NCBI RefSeq assembly: GCF_014201095.1
Contig: NZ_JACHDN010000001.1
Location: 248,001-312,000, forward strand
Length of the DNA: 64,000 nucleotides
Direction: 5' to 3'
From: Cellulomonas hominis
GTDB taxonomy: Bacteria; Actinomycetota; Actinomycetes; Actinomycetales; Cellulomonadaceae
In this document: positions 44,246 through 54,293 of the stretch, in pieces
Layout of the letters: each line of letters starts with the position of its first letter
Numbering within the stretch: the first letter of the stretch is position 1
Notes under the pieces: generated by a model
What the model was told of the DNA's origin: nothing
What the model saw: the letters and a program-made list of their open reading frames with translations, nothing else
Database searches by the model: none
Position numbers and translations under genes: made by a program

Positions 44246-45162
44246 ACCCGCACCAGGTCCCGGATCTGCGCGAGCACCGACGGCCCGATCCCGGGCACGT
44301 CGAGCAGCCCGTCGACGTCCCGGAACGGCCCGTGCTCCGTGCGCCACGCGACGACCCGCTCGGCGAGCACGGGACCGATGCCGGGCAGCGCCTCGAGGTC
44401 GGCGGCGGACGCCGCGTTGACGTCGACCGTGGCCGGCCCGGACCCGCCGGGGTCAGCAGCAGCGACGGAAGCCTCCCCCGGTGCCTCCCCGGGCGCCGGC
44501 ACGTGCACCTGCGTGCCGTCCTGCACGACGGCCGCGAGGTTGACCGCGGCGAGGTCGGCGTCCGGCAGCGCGCCGCCCGCCGCCGCGATCGCCTCCGCGA
44601 CGCGCGATCCGGCGGGCAGCTGCACGAGGCCCGGCGACGCGACCCGACCGACGACGTGCACCCACAGCGCCGCGGCGTCCGCGGCCGCCGCCGTCGGCTC
44701 CCCCGGACCGGTGTCCGACACCGCCGGCTCCGGCACGTCGACGGCCGGCGCGCTCGGCTGCGCGGCGGCCCGCAGCGCGACCGCCCCGCCCAGCAGCGCG
44801 AGCGCCAGCACGGCGACGACCGCCACCCGCGGCGGCACCCGCCAGCGCAGCTCCGCGAGGCCGGCCCAGCGACGCCCTCCGTCGCCGTCCGGCAGCGCGT
44901 CGGCCTCCACCGGGTCGTCCGCCCACGACGCCCCGCCGGCCGACCCGGCCGCCTCGCGGAGCCGCGCGGCCCCGGAGGGCTCGGCCGCGTGCCGGCCCGG
45001 ACGGCGCGGAGCGGGCGTGACCGGCACGGGACCCGGCTCGACCGGCACGGGGCCCGGCCAGGTCGGCGCAGATCCCGGCCGGGCCGGCTCGGGGCCCGCC
45101 GCAGCGGACACCCGCCGCGGCGCGGTCGGGTCGGGTGGCGGTCCGCCGTCGTACCAGGACAT
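44242..45162 (-). CDS. comEA: ComEA-type DNA-binding protein with SLBB and helix-hairpin-helix
   Basis: 306 residues. The first ~105 residues are a Pro/Ala-rich cytoplasmic part, a membrane helix lies near 110-132 (VAVVAVLALALLGGAVAL), an SLBB domain near 165-225 (WVHVVGRVASPGLVQLPAGS), and a C-terminal double helix-hairpin-helix (VDVNAASAADLEALPGIGPV, PFRDVDGLLDVPGIGPSVL). This binds incoming DNA outside the membrane. Coupled to comEC. Confidence 0.93.
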   Translation of the reverse strand: MSWYDGGPPPDPTAPRRVSAAAGPEPARPGSAPTWPGPVPVEPGPVPVTPAPRRPGRHAAEPSGAARLREAAGSAGGASWADDPVEADALPDGDGGRRWAGLAELRWRVPPRVAVVAVLALALLGGAVALRAAAQPSAPAVDVPEPAVSDTGPGEPTAAAADAAALWVHVVGRVASPGLVQLPAGSRVAEAIAAAGGALPDADLAAVNLAAVVQDGTQVHVPAPGEAPGEASVAAADPGGSGPATVDVNAASAADLEALPGIGPVLAERVVAWRTEHGPFRDVDGLLDVPGIGPSVLAQIRDLVRV

Positions 45163-45282
45163 GCCGCGACGCTAGGCACCGCCCGGCGTCCGGCGCCGCC
45201 CGCGCACGCCCGGCCTGGGGACCACGCACCGCGTGGCCGCCTGTGGAGGACTCGGCGCCCCGTGATCGCCGGGCCCGGGACC

Positions 45283-46299
45283 TCAGCGGTCCGTCAGCAT
45301 CACCGCGAGCGCCCCGACCCCGAGGTGGCCGCCGAGCACGGCGCCGACCTCCCGCACGAGCACCTCGTCCGCCCCGGTGGCCGCCCGCAGCCGCTCTGCG
45401 AGCTCCGCGGCGACGTCCGGCCGGCCGAGGTGCTGCACCGCGAGCCGCACCCCCGGCCCGCGCCGGCCGGCCTCGGCGACCGCGAGGTCGTGCAGCCGGT
45501 CGCGCGCGGCCCTCCGGGTGCGCACCCGCTCGGCGACCTCGATCCGCCCGTCGCGCAGCGCGAGCACGGGCCGCAGCCCGAGCACCGTCCCGAACGCGGC
45601 GGCCGCGGCGGACAGCCGGCCCCCGCGGCGCAGGTGGTCGAGCGAGTCGACGACGAACCAGGCGGCCGTCGAGCGCCCGACCTGCTCCGCCACCTCGGCG
45701 ACGGCCGACCCCTCGGGCAGCCCGCCCCAGGCGTCCCCGCGCGCGGCCTCGGCGGCGGCGAGCGCGGCGAACCCGAGCCCGAGCCCGGCGCTGCGCGAGT
45801 CCACGACGTGCACGGGCAGCGGCGCGAGCTGCGCGGCGAGCCCGGCGGCCCGCACGGTCCCGGAGAGCTCACCCGACAGGTGCACGGACACCACCTCGGC
45901 GGCCCCGTGCGCGGCGGCGGCCTCGTAGGCGGCGGCGAACGCGGCGGGTGGCGGCTGGGAGGTCGTGATCCGGCGCCCGGACGCGAGGAGCGCCGCGAGC
46001 CCGTCGCCGGTCAGGTCCACGCCGTCCCGGTACCGGGCACCGTCGGCCGCCACGTCGAGCGGCACCACGTCGACGCCCCACGCCGCGGCATCCGCGGCGT
46101 CGAGGCAGGACGTCGAGTCGGTCACGACGGCCACCCGGGGGACGGGCGCCGCCGCGACGGGCACCTCGCCCCGCGCACGCCACCGCTCGACCGCCCCGGC
46201 CGCCCACGCGGGCAGCGCGACCCGGCGGCGGCGCGGCTCGGCCGCCCCGCCGGACCCGGCCCCGCCGGCCCCCGCGGCGGGAGCCCCGCTCGCCGGCAC
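45283..46299 (-). CDS. DegV-family fatty-acid-binding protein
   Basis: 338 residues, GTG start two bases before the leuS stop region. DegV signs: VAVVTDSTSCLDAADAAAWG, RRITTSQPPPAAFAAAYEAA (lipid-contacting TTS), VVSVHLSGELSGTVRAAGLA and VHVVDSRSAGLGLGFAAL. DegV proteins present fatty acids to the fatty-acid kinase FakA in Firmicutes; no fakA is adjacent. The N-terminal ~45 residues are low complexity and the start may be further in. Confidence 0.88.
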   Translation of the reverse strand: MPASGAPAAGAGGAGSGGAAEPRRRRVALPAWAAGAVERWRARGEVPVAAAPVPRVAVVTDSTSCLDAADAAAWGVDVVPLDVAADGARYRDGVDLTGDGLAALLASGRRITTSQPPPAAFAAAYEAAAAHGAAEVVSVHLSGELSGTVRAAGLAAQLAPLPVHVVDSRSAGLGLGFAALAAAEAARGDAWGGLPEGSAVAEVAEQVGRSTAAWFVVDSLDHLRRGGRLSAAAAAFGTVLGLRPVLALRDGRIEVAERVRTRRAARDRLHDLAVAEAGRRGPGVRLAVQHLGRPDVAAELAERLRAATGADEVLVREVGAVLGGHLGVGALAVMLTDR

Positions 46300-46301
46300 C
46301 G

Positions 46302-49265
46302 TCAGGCCGGCACCACGTTGACGAGCTTCGGCGCCCGGACGACCACGGTCCGCACGTCCCGTCCGGCCAGCGCACGCTGCACGCCGGCGTCCGCCAGGGC
46401 GAGCTCCCGCAGGGCGTCCTCGCCGGCGTCGGGGCTGACCTCGGCACGCCCGCGGACCTTGCCCTGCACCTGGAACACGCAGGTCACGGTGTCCTCGACC
46501 AGGTACTGCGGGTCGACGGCCGGGAACGGCTCGTGCGCCAGCGACCGCTCGTGACCCAGGCGCGACCACAGCTCCTCGGCCAGGTGCGGGGCGACGGGGG
46601 CGGTCATGAGCACCAGCTGCTCGGCGACGGACCGCGGCACGGCGTCCAGCGACGTCAGGTGGTTGTTGAGGACGATGAGCTTGGCGATCGCGGTGTTGAT
46701 CCGCATGCCCGCCATGTCCTCGCCGACCTCGGCGATCGTCCGGTGCAGCACGCGCAGCGTCTCGACCGAGGGCTCGACGTCCGCGACGGTGACCTCGCCG
46801 GTCTCCTCGGAGACGACGTTGCGCCACACGCGCTGCAGGAACCGCTGCGCCCCGACGACGGCCCGGGTCTCCCACGGGCGGGACAGGTCCAGCGGGCCCA
46901 TCGACATCTCGTAGACGCGCAGGGTGTCCGCGCCGTACTCGGCGTACATCTCGTCGGGCGACACGGCGTTCTTCAGCGACTTGCCGATCTTGCCGTACTC
47001 GCGGAACACCTCCTCGCCGTTCCAGGTGAACCCGGACTCGACGGAGCCGTCCTCGACCACCTCGGCGGCGGGCACGTACACGCCGCGCGCGTCGGTGTAG
47101 GCGTACGCCTGGATGTAGCCCTGGTTGAACAGCTTGTAGAAGGGCTCCCGGCTGGTGACGTGCCCCAGGTCGTAGAGCACCTTGTGCCAGAACCGCGCGT
47201 ACAGCAGGTGCAGGACGGCGTGCTCGACGCCGCCCACGTACAGGTCGACGCCGCCGGCGCCGTGGGTGTCGCCCGGGTTGTGGCCGGGCCCCATCCAGTA
47301 CTGCTCGAGCGCGGGGTCGACGACCTGGCCGGTGCGGTGCGCCGGGTCGAGGTAGTGCAGGTAGTACCAGCACGACCCGGCCCAGTTCGGCATGGTGTTC
47401 GTGTCGCGGCGGTACGTCTTCGGCCCGTCGCCCAGGTCGAGCGTGACGGCGACCCAGTCGTCGTTGCGGCTCAGCGGCGCCTCGGGCGAGGAGTCGGCGT
47501 CGTCGGGGTCGAAGGTCCGCGGCGCGTAGTCCGGCACGTCGGGCAGGTCGACCGGCAGTGCCGACTCGGGCACGGCGATCGGCAGGTCGTGCTCGTCGTA
47601 GACGACCGGGAACGGCTCGCCCCAGTACCGCTGCCGGCTGAACAGCCAGTCGCGCAGCCGGTACGTGACGGTGCGCGACCCGGCGCCACGCTCCTCCAGC
47701 CAGTCGACGATCCGCGCCTTGGCGTCCGCCACGGACAGGCCGTCCAGGGAGATCTCCTCGTTCGCCGAGTTGATGATCTCGCCGTCGCCGGTCCAGGCGC
47801 CCTCGTGGCCCTCCGGCGGCTGCACGGTGTGCACGACCGGCAGCCCGAACGCCTCGGCGAACGCGAAGTCGCGGGTGTCGCCGCCGGGGACGGCCATGAT
47901 CGCGCCGGTGCCGTAGCCCATGAGGACGTAGTCGGCGATGAACACGGGCAGCTGCGCGCCGTTCACCGGGTTCAGGGCGTAGCCGCCGGTGAACACGCCG
48001 GTCTTGCGGCCCGCGTCGGCCTGCCGCTCGACGGCGGACTTGGCGGCGGCCTCGCGGCGGTACGCGGCGACGGCCTCGGCGGGCGACGTGGCGCCACCGC
48101 GCCACGCCTCGGGCACGTCCTCGTCCCAGACCGACCCCGCCTCGGAGTCGGCGACGATCGCGTCGACCAGCGGGTGCTCGGGCGCCAGCACGACGTAGGT
48201 GGCGCCGAACAGCGTGTCGGGGCGGGTCGTGAAGACGGTCAGCGGCTCGTCGGCGTCGGTGACCTCGAAGTCGACGTGCGCGCCCTCGGAGCGGCCGATC
48301 CAGTTCCGCTGCATCGCGGTGACCTTCTCGGGCCAGTCGATGAGCGACAGGTCGTCGGCCAGGCGGTCCGCGTACGCGGTGATCCGCATGTTCCACTGCC
48401 GCAGCGTGCGCTGGAAGACCGGGAAGTTGCCGCGCTCGGAGCGGCCCTCGGAGGTGACCTCCTCGTTGGCCAGCACGGTGCCCAGCCCCGGGCACCAGTT
48501 CACCGGGGTCTCGGAGACGTACGCCAGGCGCTGGGCGTCGACCACGCGGCGGCGCTGCACGTCGTCCAGGTCGGCCCACGCGGCGCCCGCGGGCACCCCG
48601 TCGATGCCGTCCGGCACCTCGCGCTCCCCCGACTCGTACGCCGCGACCAGCGTCGACACCGGCCGGGCCGCGCCCGTGCCGCCGTCGGGGCGCACCGCGT
48701 CCTCGTCGTACCAGGACCCGAAGATCTGCAGGAAGATCCACTGCGTCCAGCGGACGTAGTCGGAGTCGATGGTCGCGAACGTGCGGCGCGGGTCGTGCGC
48801 GACGCCCAGGCGCTTGAGCTGGCGCGCCATGATCTCGATGTTCGCCTCGGTGGTCGTGCGCGGGTGCTGGCCCGTCTGCACGGCGTACTGCTCGGCGGGC
48901 AGGCCGAACGCGTCGTAGCCCAGGGCGTGCAGCACGTTGTCGCCCTGCATCCGGCGGAACCGCGCGACGACGTCGGTGGCGATGTAGCCCAGGGGGTGAC
49001 CGACGTGCAGGCCCGCGCCCGAGGGGTACGGGAACATGTCCATGACGAAGAACGGCCGGGCGCCCGGGCGGGCGTGCGCGCCGTCGCCGTCGGTGAGGTC
49101 GCCCGCGGGGTTGGCCGCGAAGAACGTGCCGCGCTCGACCCACTCGTCCTGCCACCGGAGCTCGATCTCGCGGGCGAGGTCGGCGGTGTACCGGAACGGC
49201 ACGTCCTGGCCGGTGGCCGGGACGGGAGCGGCGGGGTCGGGCTGGGTGGAGGCGGGCGACGTCAC
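46302..49265 (-). CDS. leuS: Leucyl-tRNA synthetase
   Basis: 987 residues, ATG start. Class I synthetase: HIGH is [12 protein letters not shown] in [17 protein letters not shown]; the KMSKS loop is [15 protein letters not shown], a variant seen in actinobacterial LeuRS. The CP1 editing domain is present ([20 protein letters not shown]). The anticodon-binding and C-terminal domains end PKLVNVVPA. Insertions relative to E. coli are normal for this phylum. Coupled with the degV gene by a two-base gap. Confidence 0.97.
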   Translation of the reverse strand: MTSPASTQPDPAAPVPATGQDVPFRYTADLAREIELRWQDEWVERGTFFAANPAGDLTDGDGAHARPGARPFFVMDMFPYPSGAGLHVGHPLGYIATDVVARFRRMQGDNVLHALGYDAFGLPAEQYAVQTGQHPRTTTEANIEIMARQLKRLGVAHDPRRTFATIDSDYVRWTQWIFLQIFGSWYDEDAVRPDGGTGAARPVSTLVAAYESGEREVPDGIDGVPAGAAWADLDDVQRRRVVDAQRLAYVSETPVNWCPGLGTVLANEEVTSEGRSERGNFPVFQRTLRQWNMRITAYADRLADDLSLIDWPEKVTAMQRNWIGRSEGAHVDFEVTDADEPLTVFTTRPDTLFGATYVVLAPEHPLVDAIVADSEAGSVWDEDVPEAWRGGATSPAEAVAAYRREAAAKSAVERQADAGRKTGVFTGGYALNPVNGAQLPVFIADYVLMGYGTGAIMAVPGGDTRDFAFAEAFGLPVVHTVQPPEGHEGAWTGDGEIINSANEEISLDGLSVADAKARIVDWLEERGAGSRTVTYRLRDWLFSRQRYWGEPFPVVYDEHDLPIAVPESALPVDLPDVPDYAPRTFDPDDADSSPEAPLSRNDDWVAVTLDLGDGPKTYRRDTNTMPNWAGSCWYYLHYLDPAHRTGQVVDPALEQYWMGPGHNPGDTHGAGGVDLYVGGVEHAVLHLLYARFWHKVLYDLGHVTSREPFYKLFNQGYIQAYAYTDARGVYVPAAEVVEDGSVESGFTWNGEEVFREYGKIGKSLKNAVSPDEMYAEYGADTLRVYEMSMGPLDLSRPWETRAVVGAQRFLQRVWRNVVSEETGEVTVADVEPSVETLRVLHRTIAEVGEDMAGMRINTAIAKLIVLNNHLTSLDAVPRSVAEQLVLMTAPVAPHLAEELWSRLGHERSLAHEPFPAVDPQYLVEDTVTCVFQVQGKVRGRAEVSPDAGEDALRELALADAGVQRALAGRDVRTVVVRAPKLVNVVPA

Positions 49266-49335
49266 CGGGCGAGTCTAGCGAGGACCGCGGCCCCCTCCCG
49301 ACCGCGTCCCGGCGCCAGCTGCGGCGCCGCGCGCG

Positions 49336-50544
49336 TCAGACCGCGCGCCGCCGCGGCAGCACGAACACGGCGATCACCAGGCCCGCTGCGGTCAGCCCGG
49401 CCCCCACCCACGCGGGCGCCAGGTACCCCAGCCCGGCCGCGATCACCACGCCGCCGGCCCATGCCCCCGCCGCGTTCCCGACGTTCAGCGCGGAGTGGCA
49501 CAGCGCCGCCCCGAGCGAGGGCGCCTGCGGCGACAGGTCCATCAGCCACGACTGCAGCGCGATCCCGAGCACCTGCGACGTCACGCCGAGCGCCACGACC
49601 GCCAGCACCCCGGGCACCACCCACTGCGCGACGACGGCGATGAGCACGAGGGCCACGATCGTCGTCGCGAACCCGAGGAGCACGGTCCGGGGCACGGACC
49701 GGTCCGCGAGCCGGCCGCCGAGCAGCGTGCCCACGGTCATCCCGACGCCGAACAGCGCGAGCACGAGCGGGACGGTCGCCTCGGCCACGCCGGTGACGTC
49801 CGTGAGCAGCGGGGCGACGTACGAGTACACGGCGAACATGCCGCCGAACCCGATGGCCCCCGCGGCGCAGACCACCCACAGCCGGGCGTTCCGCAGCGCG
49901 CGCACCTCGGTCCGCACGCTCACGCCGTCGGCCACGGCCAGCCCGGGGACGAACCGCCACAGCGCCGCGAGCGTCGCCAGCCCGAGCGCCCCCACCGCGA
50001 CGAACGCCGCCCGCCAGCCGAACGCCTGGCCGAGCACCGTGGACAGCGGCACCCCGACGACGTTCGCGATCGTCAGCCCGGCCATCATCGTCGCGACGGC
50101 CTGCCCGCGGCGCCCGGGGCCGGCGACGTGCGCGCCCATCGCGGCGCCGACGCCGAAGAACGCCCCGTGCGGCAGGCCGGCGGCGAACCGCGCGGCGACC
50201 AGCCAGCCGGCGGTCGGTGCGAGCGCGGACAGCACGTTGCCGACCGTGAACGCCGCCATCAGCACGAGCAGCAGGGTCCGCCGGTCCATCCGGGCGGCGA
50301 CCGTGGTCAGCAGCGGGGCGCCCACGACGACGCCGAGCGCGTACGCCGTGATGACGTGCCCGGCGGTCGGGATCGAGACCTGCAGGTCGTCCGCGATCTG
50401 CGGCAGCAGGCCCATCGTCGTGAACTCGGTGGTGCCGATGCTGAACCCGCCGAGCGCGAGCGCCAGCAGCGGCAGCCGCGCGCGGCGGCGGACGAGACCC
50501 GGGTCGAGCGCGTCGGCGGGGGTGCCCGTCGTGGTGGTCGGCAT
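49336..50544 (-). CDS. Major facilitator efflux transporter, DHA1/AraJ type
   Basis: 402 residues from the ATG at 50544 (GGGAGC upstream). Twelve hydrophobic spans; the first carries the AraJ-type motif GTTEFTTMGLLPQIADDL; motif A is ARMDRRTLLLVL. A longer start at 50667 would add an Arg/Pro leader not typical of the family. Sugar or drug efflux; substrate unknown. The 195 bases to the MntR gene hold GC-rich sequence and a TAAGGT hexamer (minus strand, about 50668), a possible promoter. Confidence 0.88.
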   Translation of the reverse strand: MPTTTTGTPADALDPGLVRRRARLPLLALALGGFSIGTTEFTTMGLLPQIADDLQVSIPTAGHVITAYALGVVVGAPLLTTVAARMDRRTLLLVLMAAFTVGNVLSALAPTAGWLVAARFAAGLPHGAFFGVGAAMGAHVAGPGRRGQAVATMMAGLTIANVVGVPLSTVLGQAFGWRAAFVAVGALGLATLAALWRFVPGLAVADGVSVRTEVRALRNARLWVVCAAGAIGFGGMFAVYSYVAPLLTDVTGVAEATVPLVLALFGVGMTVGTLLGGRLADRSVPRTVLLGFATTIVALVLIAVVAQWVVPGVLAVVALGVTSQVLGIALQSWLMDLSPQAPSLGAALCHSALNVGNAAGAWAGGVVIAAGLGYLAPAWVGAGLTAAGLVIAVFVLPRRRAV

Positions 50545-50739
50545 GGTGCTCCCGCGTCGTGGGTCGGTGCGGCAGCACGCAGCGCGCCGGTCGCGCGGGG
50601 GCGCGCCCGACGGGTGCGGCGGCCCGTCCCGGTGGCCGCGGCGGCGGGGCGGACCGGTGCGGGCCACCTTACCGGGCGGTCAGCGAGCGGTCACCGGGCG
50701 CGCGCCGAGCGCGCACGCCGGATGAGCGGGCCCGGGCGA

Positions 50740-51438
50740 TCAGGCGTCGAGCAGGATCCAGATCGCCCGCGCCGCCAGCTCCCCGAGCTCGACGGCCCGC
50801 GGCTCGGCGTCGGCCGCCCCCTCCGGCGGCAGCACCCGCACCGCCGTCATCCCCGCGAAGTCCCGCCGCTCGACGACCTCGACCCGCGCGTCCAGCACCA
50901 CCCCGACGGTCGCGAGGTACCGCAGCAGCCCCGGGTCGGCGTCGGAGATGCGCGCGACCCGGCCGGTGCCCCCGGCGAGCTCCCACAGCATGCTGGCCGC
51001 GGGCGTCGGGACCGTGCCGTCGGGCGCCGGGATCGGGTCGCCGTGCGGGTCGCGCGTCGGGTGGCCCAGGCGGGCGTCGATCCGCTCGACCATGAGGTCG
51101 GAGACGGCGTGCTCCAGCACCTCGGCCTCGTCGTGCACCTCGTCCCAGGCGTACCCGAGCTCGCTGACCAGGAACGTCTCGATCAGCCGGTGCCGGCGCA
51201 CGACCTGGACGGCGTGCCGGACGCCCTCGTCGGTCAGCGCGATCGCGGCGTACGGGGCGTGCACGACCAGGCCCTGGTCCGCCAGCCGGCGCACCGTCTC
51301 GGACACCGTGGACGCGCCGACGCCGAGCCGCTCGGCGAGCATCTTGGTCGTCACCGGTGCCGTCGACCACTCCCGCGCGGTCCAGATGACCTTGAGGTAG
51401 TCCTGGGCGACGGGGGTCAGGTCGCTCGTCTCGCTCAC
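50740..51438 (-). CDS. mntR: DtxR/MntR-family metal-dependent repressor
   Basis: 232 residues, GTG start. N-terminal winged helix: DLTPVAQDYLKVIWTAREWS, KMLAERLGVGASTVSETVRR. The metal/dimer domain reads WDEVHDEAEVLEHAVSDLMV, in which Glu replaces the Cys102 of DtxR/IdeR, as in manganese-sensing MntR. An SH3-like C-terminal domain follows. Manganese is the likely effector (inference). TACCCT six bases before the start (51445-51450) suggests a leaderless mRNA. It is divergent from the membrane hydrolase gene. Confidence 0.85.
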   Translation of the reverse strand: MSETSDLTPVAQDYLKVIWTAREWSTAPVTTKMLAERLGVGASTVSETVRRLADQGLVVHAPYAAIALTDEGVRHAVQVVRRHRLIETFLVSELGYAWDEVHDEAEVLEHAVSDLMVERIDARLGHPTRDPHGDPIPAPDGTVPTPAASMLWELAGGTGRVARISDADPGLLRYLATVGVVLDARVEVVERRDFAGMTAVRVLPPEGAADAEPRAVELGELAARAIWILLDA

Positions 51439-51444
51439 ACGCCC

Positions 51445-51450
51445 AGGGTA
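51445..51450 (-). promoter_or_regulatory. -10-like hexamer before mntR
   Basis: TACCCT on the minus strand ends six bases before the GTG start at 51438, no Shine-Dalgarno sequence between. Confidence 0.45.
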
Positions 51451-51533
51451 GGGGCCGGTCGCGGGTCGGAGGCGCTGTGGTAGGAATCGCGGGAGCCGCC
51501 GGCGCACGTCGGGCGGCTGGACGGAGGACGCCC

Positions 51534-53312
51534 GTGGACACCGACCAGCCGGCCGCCGCGCCGCCGCAGCCCGCTACCCCCGCGGCCAACCGCCCCGCCG
51601 CCGCGAGCGGGTTCGCCCCGGCCCTGCGCCGCGCCGGCGGCCCGGTCGCCCGGTGGTTCGCCCGGCGGCGGCTGTCCTGGTCGGGGATGCTCGGCGCCCT
51701 GCTCGGCCTCGCCGCGGCGATGACGCCCTCGCTGCTCCCCCGCCCGACGCTGTACCTCGGCCTGATCGCCGGCGTCGGCACCGCGGCGGGCTACGGCCTC
51801 GGCGTCCTGGTCGCGTGGATCGTGCGCCGGACCGGGCTGCCGCTGCCGCCCGTGCGGGTGCGGCGCGCGGCGTGGCGGGTGCTGGCCTGGGTCGGGCCGG
51901 TGCTCGCGGTCGTCGTGGTCGTCGTCGGGGCCGGGTGGCAGAACGACGTGCGCGAGCTGGTCGGTGAGCAGCGGCGCCCGTCCTCGTGGTTCCTCGTGGG
52001 CGTGATCGCGTTCCTCGTCGGGCTGGGGCTCATCGCGCTCGGCCGCGCGCTGCGCAGGCTGTCGCGACGGATCGCCCGGCTGCTCGGCCGGTGGGTACCG
52101 GCGCCGGCCGCGTCGCTGCTCGGCGTGGTGCTCGTCGCGCTGCTCGTGTACTGGCTCGCGGCCGGCGTGCTGTTCCGGGTGGTCGTCGATGTCGCCGACT
52201 CCGTCTACGCGGGCACGAACGCCGGGACGGACGAGGGCGTCGAGCCGGTGACCTCCGATCTCCGCTCCGGGTCCCCGGCGTCCGCCGTGTCCTGGGACTC
52301 GCTCGGCCGGCAGGGGCGGACGTTCGTCGCGGGCGGGCCGACCACCGCCGAGATCGGCGACGTCACCGGGCAGGCCGCGGTCGAGCCGATCCGGGTCTAC
52401 GCGGGCCTGGACTCCGCCGGCGACGCCGCCGGGCGCGCCGACCTGGTGGTCCAGGAGCTCGAGCGCACCGGGGCGTTCGACCGCTCGGTGCTCGTCGTCG
52501 CCGGCGCCACCGGGACCGGGTGGACCGAGCCGCAGCAGATGGCCGCCCTGGAGTACCTGTGGGGCGGGGACACCGCGATCGCCACGATGCAGTACTCGTT
52601 CCTGCCGTCGTGGATCTCGTTCCTCGTGGACGCCGACCGCGCGACCGAGGCCGGGCGCGTGCTGTTCGACGCCGTCCACGAGGCGTGGTCCGCGCTGCCG
52701 GAGGACGACCGCCCGCAGCTCGTGTCGTACGGGCTGAGCCTCGGGTCGTTCGCCGCGCAGGCGCCGTTCGGCTCCGTCGGCGACCTCACGACCCGGGTCG
52801 ACGGCGCCCTCTACGTCGGGACGCCGAACTTCACGCCGCTGTGGCGCACGATCACCGACGACCGGGACGCCGGCAGCCCCGAGTGGCAGCCGGTCGTCGA
52901 CGACGGCGAGACCGTGCGGTTCGCGTCGGACGGCACGGACCTCGGGGACCTGCCCGGCGACTGGGGGGCGCCGCGCGTCGCGTACCTGCAGCACGCCTCC
53001 GACCCGGTGGTGTGGTGGTCGTGGGACCTGCTCGCACGGCAGCCCGACTGGCTCGCCGAGCCGCGCGGCCCCGACGTCTCCGGGCGGGTGCGCTGGTTCC
53101 CGCTGATCACGTTCGTGCAGGTGACGGTCGACCAGTTCTTCGGCGTGAGCGTCCCGGACGGGCACGGGCACAACTACGCGTCGCAGGTCGTCGCCGCGTG
53201 GGCCGACGTCACCGAACCCCCCGGCTGGACCGACGCGGACCTCGCGGACCTCCAGTCCCTGATCGACGAGACCCTGGAGCTCCCGAGCCTCCCCGGCGCG
53301 GACGTCGGCTGA
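51534..53312 (+). CDS. Membrane-anchored alpha/beta hydrolase (Abhydrolase_9)
   Basis: 592 residues, GTG start with GGAGGA five bases upstream. About five N-terminal membrane spans (from MLGALLGLAAAMTPSLLPRP), then an extracytoplasmic hydrolase domain with nucleophile elbow VSYGLSLGSFAAQ (GxSxG). This is the two-part family of actinobacterial proteins with an N-terminal membrane domain and C-terminal alpha/beta-hydrolase. Substrate unknown; a lipid or cell-wall role is possible. It ends before repeat copy D. Confidence 0.88.
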   Translation: MDTDQPAAAPPQPATPAANRPAAASGFAPALRRAGGPVARWFARRRLSWSGMLGALLGLAAAMTPSLLPRPTLYLGLIAGVGTAAGYGLGVLVAWIVRRTGLPLPPVRVRRAAWRVLAWVGPVLAVVVVVVGAGWQNDVRELVGEQRRPSSWFLVGVIAFLVGLGLIALGRALRRLSRRIARLLGRWVPAPAASLLGVVLVALLVYWLAAGVLFRVVVDVADSVYAGTNAGTDEGVEPVTSDLRSGSPASAVSWDSLGRQGRTFVAGGPTTAEIGDVTGQAAVEPIRVYAGLDSAGDAAGRADLVVQELERTGAFDRSVLVVAGATGTGWTEPQQMAALEYLWGGDTAIATMQYSFLPSWISFLVDADRATEAGRVLFDAVHEAWSALPEDDRPQLVSYGLSLGSFAAQAPFGSVGDLTTRVDGALYVGTPNFTPLWRTITDDRDAGSPEWQPVVDDGETVRFASDGTDLGDLPGDWGAPRVAYLQHASDPVVWWSWDLLARQPDWLAEPRGPDVSGRVRWFPLITFVQVTVDQFFGVSVPDGHGHNYASQVVAAWADVTEPPGWTDADLADLQSLIDETLELPSLPGADVG

Positions 53313-53347
53313 GCCGCCGCCCCGCTCGCCCCGCTCGCCCCGCTCGC

Positions 53348-53415
53348 CGAGGTCGAGGGTCTCGTACGAGGTCGAGGGTTTCGACGGGGGTCGACCACCG
53401 AAACCCTCGACCTCG
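53348..53415. repeat. Intergenic three-unit palindromic repeat, copy D
   Basis: CGAGGTCGAGGGTCTCG (53348-53364) and CGAGGTCGAGGGTTTCG (53367-53383) are direct repeats; the second is inverted perfectly at 53399-53415. Read on the other strand the unit order is one forward, two reversed, as in copies A, B and C. It lies between convergent genes and may act as a terminator. Confidence 0.75.
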
Positions 53416-53435
53416 TGCGCCGCCGCCCGGCGCGC

Positions 53436-54215
53436 TCAGGACTGCGCGGCGTCCCGCCAGGCGACCCAGCGCTCCACCAGGGACAGGTCGTAGTCCGGGC
53501 CGCTGACGCCGACCGTGAACAGCGTCACCCCGGCGGCCACCAGCGCGTCCGCGGCGTCCTCGGGCGCCCCGCGGACCCCGACGCTGCGCTCGACCAGCGC
53601 GGCGGTGTCCCGGCCGACGGCAGCGCCGTGCTCGTCGAGGATCGCGCTCTTGCGGGTCAGCGTGTCCAGGTCGCCGAACGAGTGCCACACGTCGGCGTGC
53701 TCCGCGACGACCCGCAGCGTCTTGCGCTCGCCGCCCCCGCCGATCAGCACGGGGATGTCCCGGGTCGGCGCCGGGTTGCCCGCCGCGAGGCGGGCCTTGA
53801 TCCGGGGCAGCGCCTGCGCGAGGTCGGCGATCCGCGTGCCGGGCGTGCCGAACTCGTAGCCGAACCGGTCGTAGTCCTTCTCGAACCAGCCCGCGCCGAT
53901 CCCGAGCACCAGCCGGCCGCCGCTGATGTGGTCGACGGTCCGGGCCATGTCGGCCAGGAGCTCGGGGTTCCGGTACGAGTTGCAGCTCACCAGCGCGCCG
54001 ATCTGCACCCGGCTGGTCTGCTCCGCCCAGGCGCCGAGCATGGTCCAGCACTCGAAGTGCTTGCCGTCGGGGTCGCCGGACAGCGGGAAGAAGTGGTCCC
54101 AGTTGTAGACCACGTCCACCCCGAGGTCCTCGGCGCGACGGACGGCGTCGCGGATCTGGGCGTAGTCGGCGTGCTGGGGCTGGATCTGGACTCCGATGCG
54201 GAGAGGTCGCGTCAT
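53436..54215 (-). CDS. LLM-class F420-dependent oxidoreductase
   Basis: 259 residues. TIM-barrel luciferase-like family: RIGVQIQPQHADYAQIRDAV, VVYNWDHFFPLSGDPDGKHF, TSRVQIGALVSCNSYRNPEL, ARTVDHISGGRLVLGIGAGW, and VLIGGGGERKTLRVVAEHAD. The WDHFF and IGGGGE wording fits the F420-using mycobacterial-type group. Substrate unknown. The start is seven bases after a TACGGT hexamer (54223-54228, minus strand). Divergent from the HMG-CoA reductase gene. Confidence 0.85.
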   Translation of the reverse strand: MTRPLRIGVQIQPQHADYAQIRDAVRRAEDLGVDVVYNWDHFFPLSGDPDGKHFECWTMLGAWAEQTSRVQIGALVSCNSYRNPELLADMARTVDHISGGRLVLGIGAGWFEKDYDRFGYEFGTPGTRIADLAQALPRIKARLAAGNPAPTRDIPVLIGGGGERKTLRVVAEHADVWHSFGDLDTLTRKSAILDEHGAAVGRDTAALVERSVGVRGAPEDAADALVAAGVTLFTVGVSGPDYDLSLVERWVAWRDAAQS

Positions 54216-54222
54216 GGCGGTC

Positions 54223-54228
54223 ACCGTA
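54223..54228 (-). promoter_or_regulatory. -10-like hexamer before F420-type oxidoreductase
   Basis: TACGGT on the minus strand ends seven bases before the ATG at 54215. Confidence 0.45.
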
Positions 54229-54293
54229 CGTCCGTCTACGCTGACGGGGCGCCACGAGGGCGCCGCGCCCCGCTCCCCCACCCGGAGGTCCCC

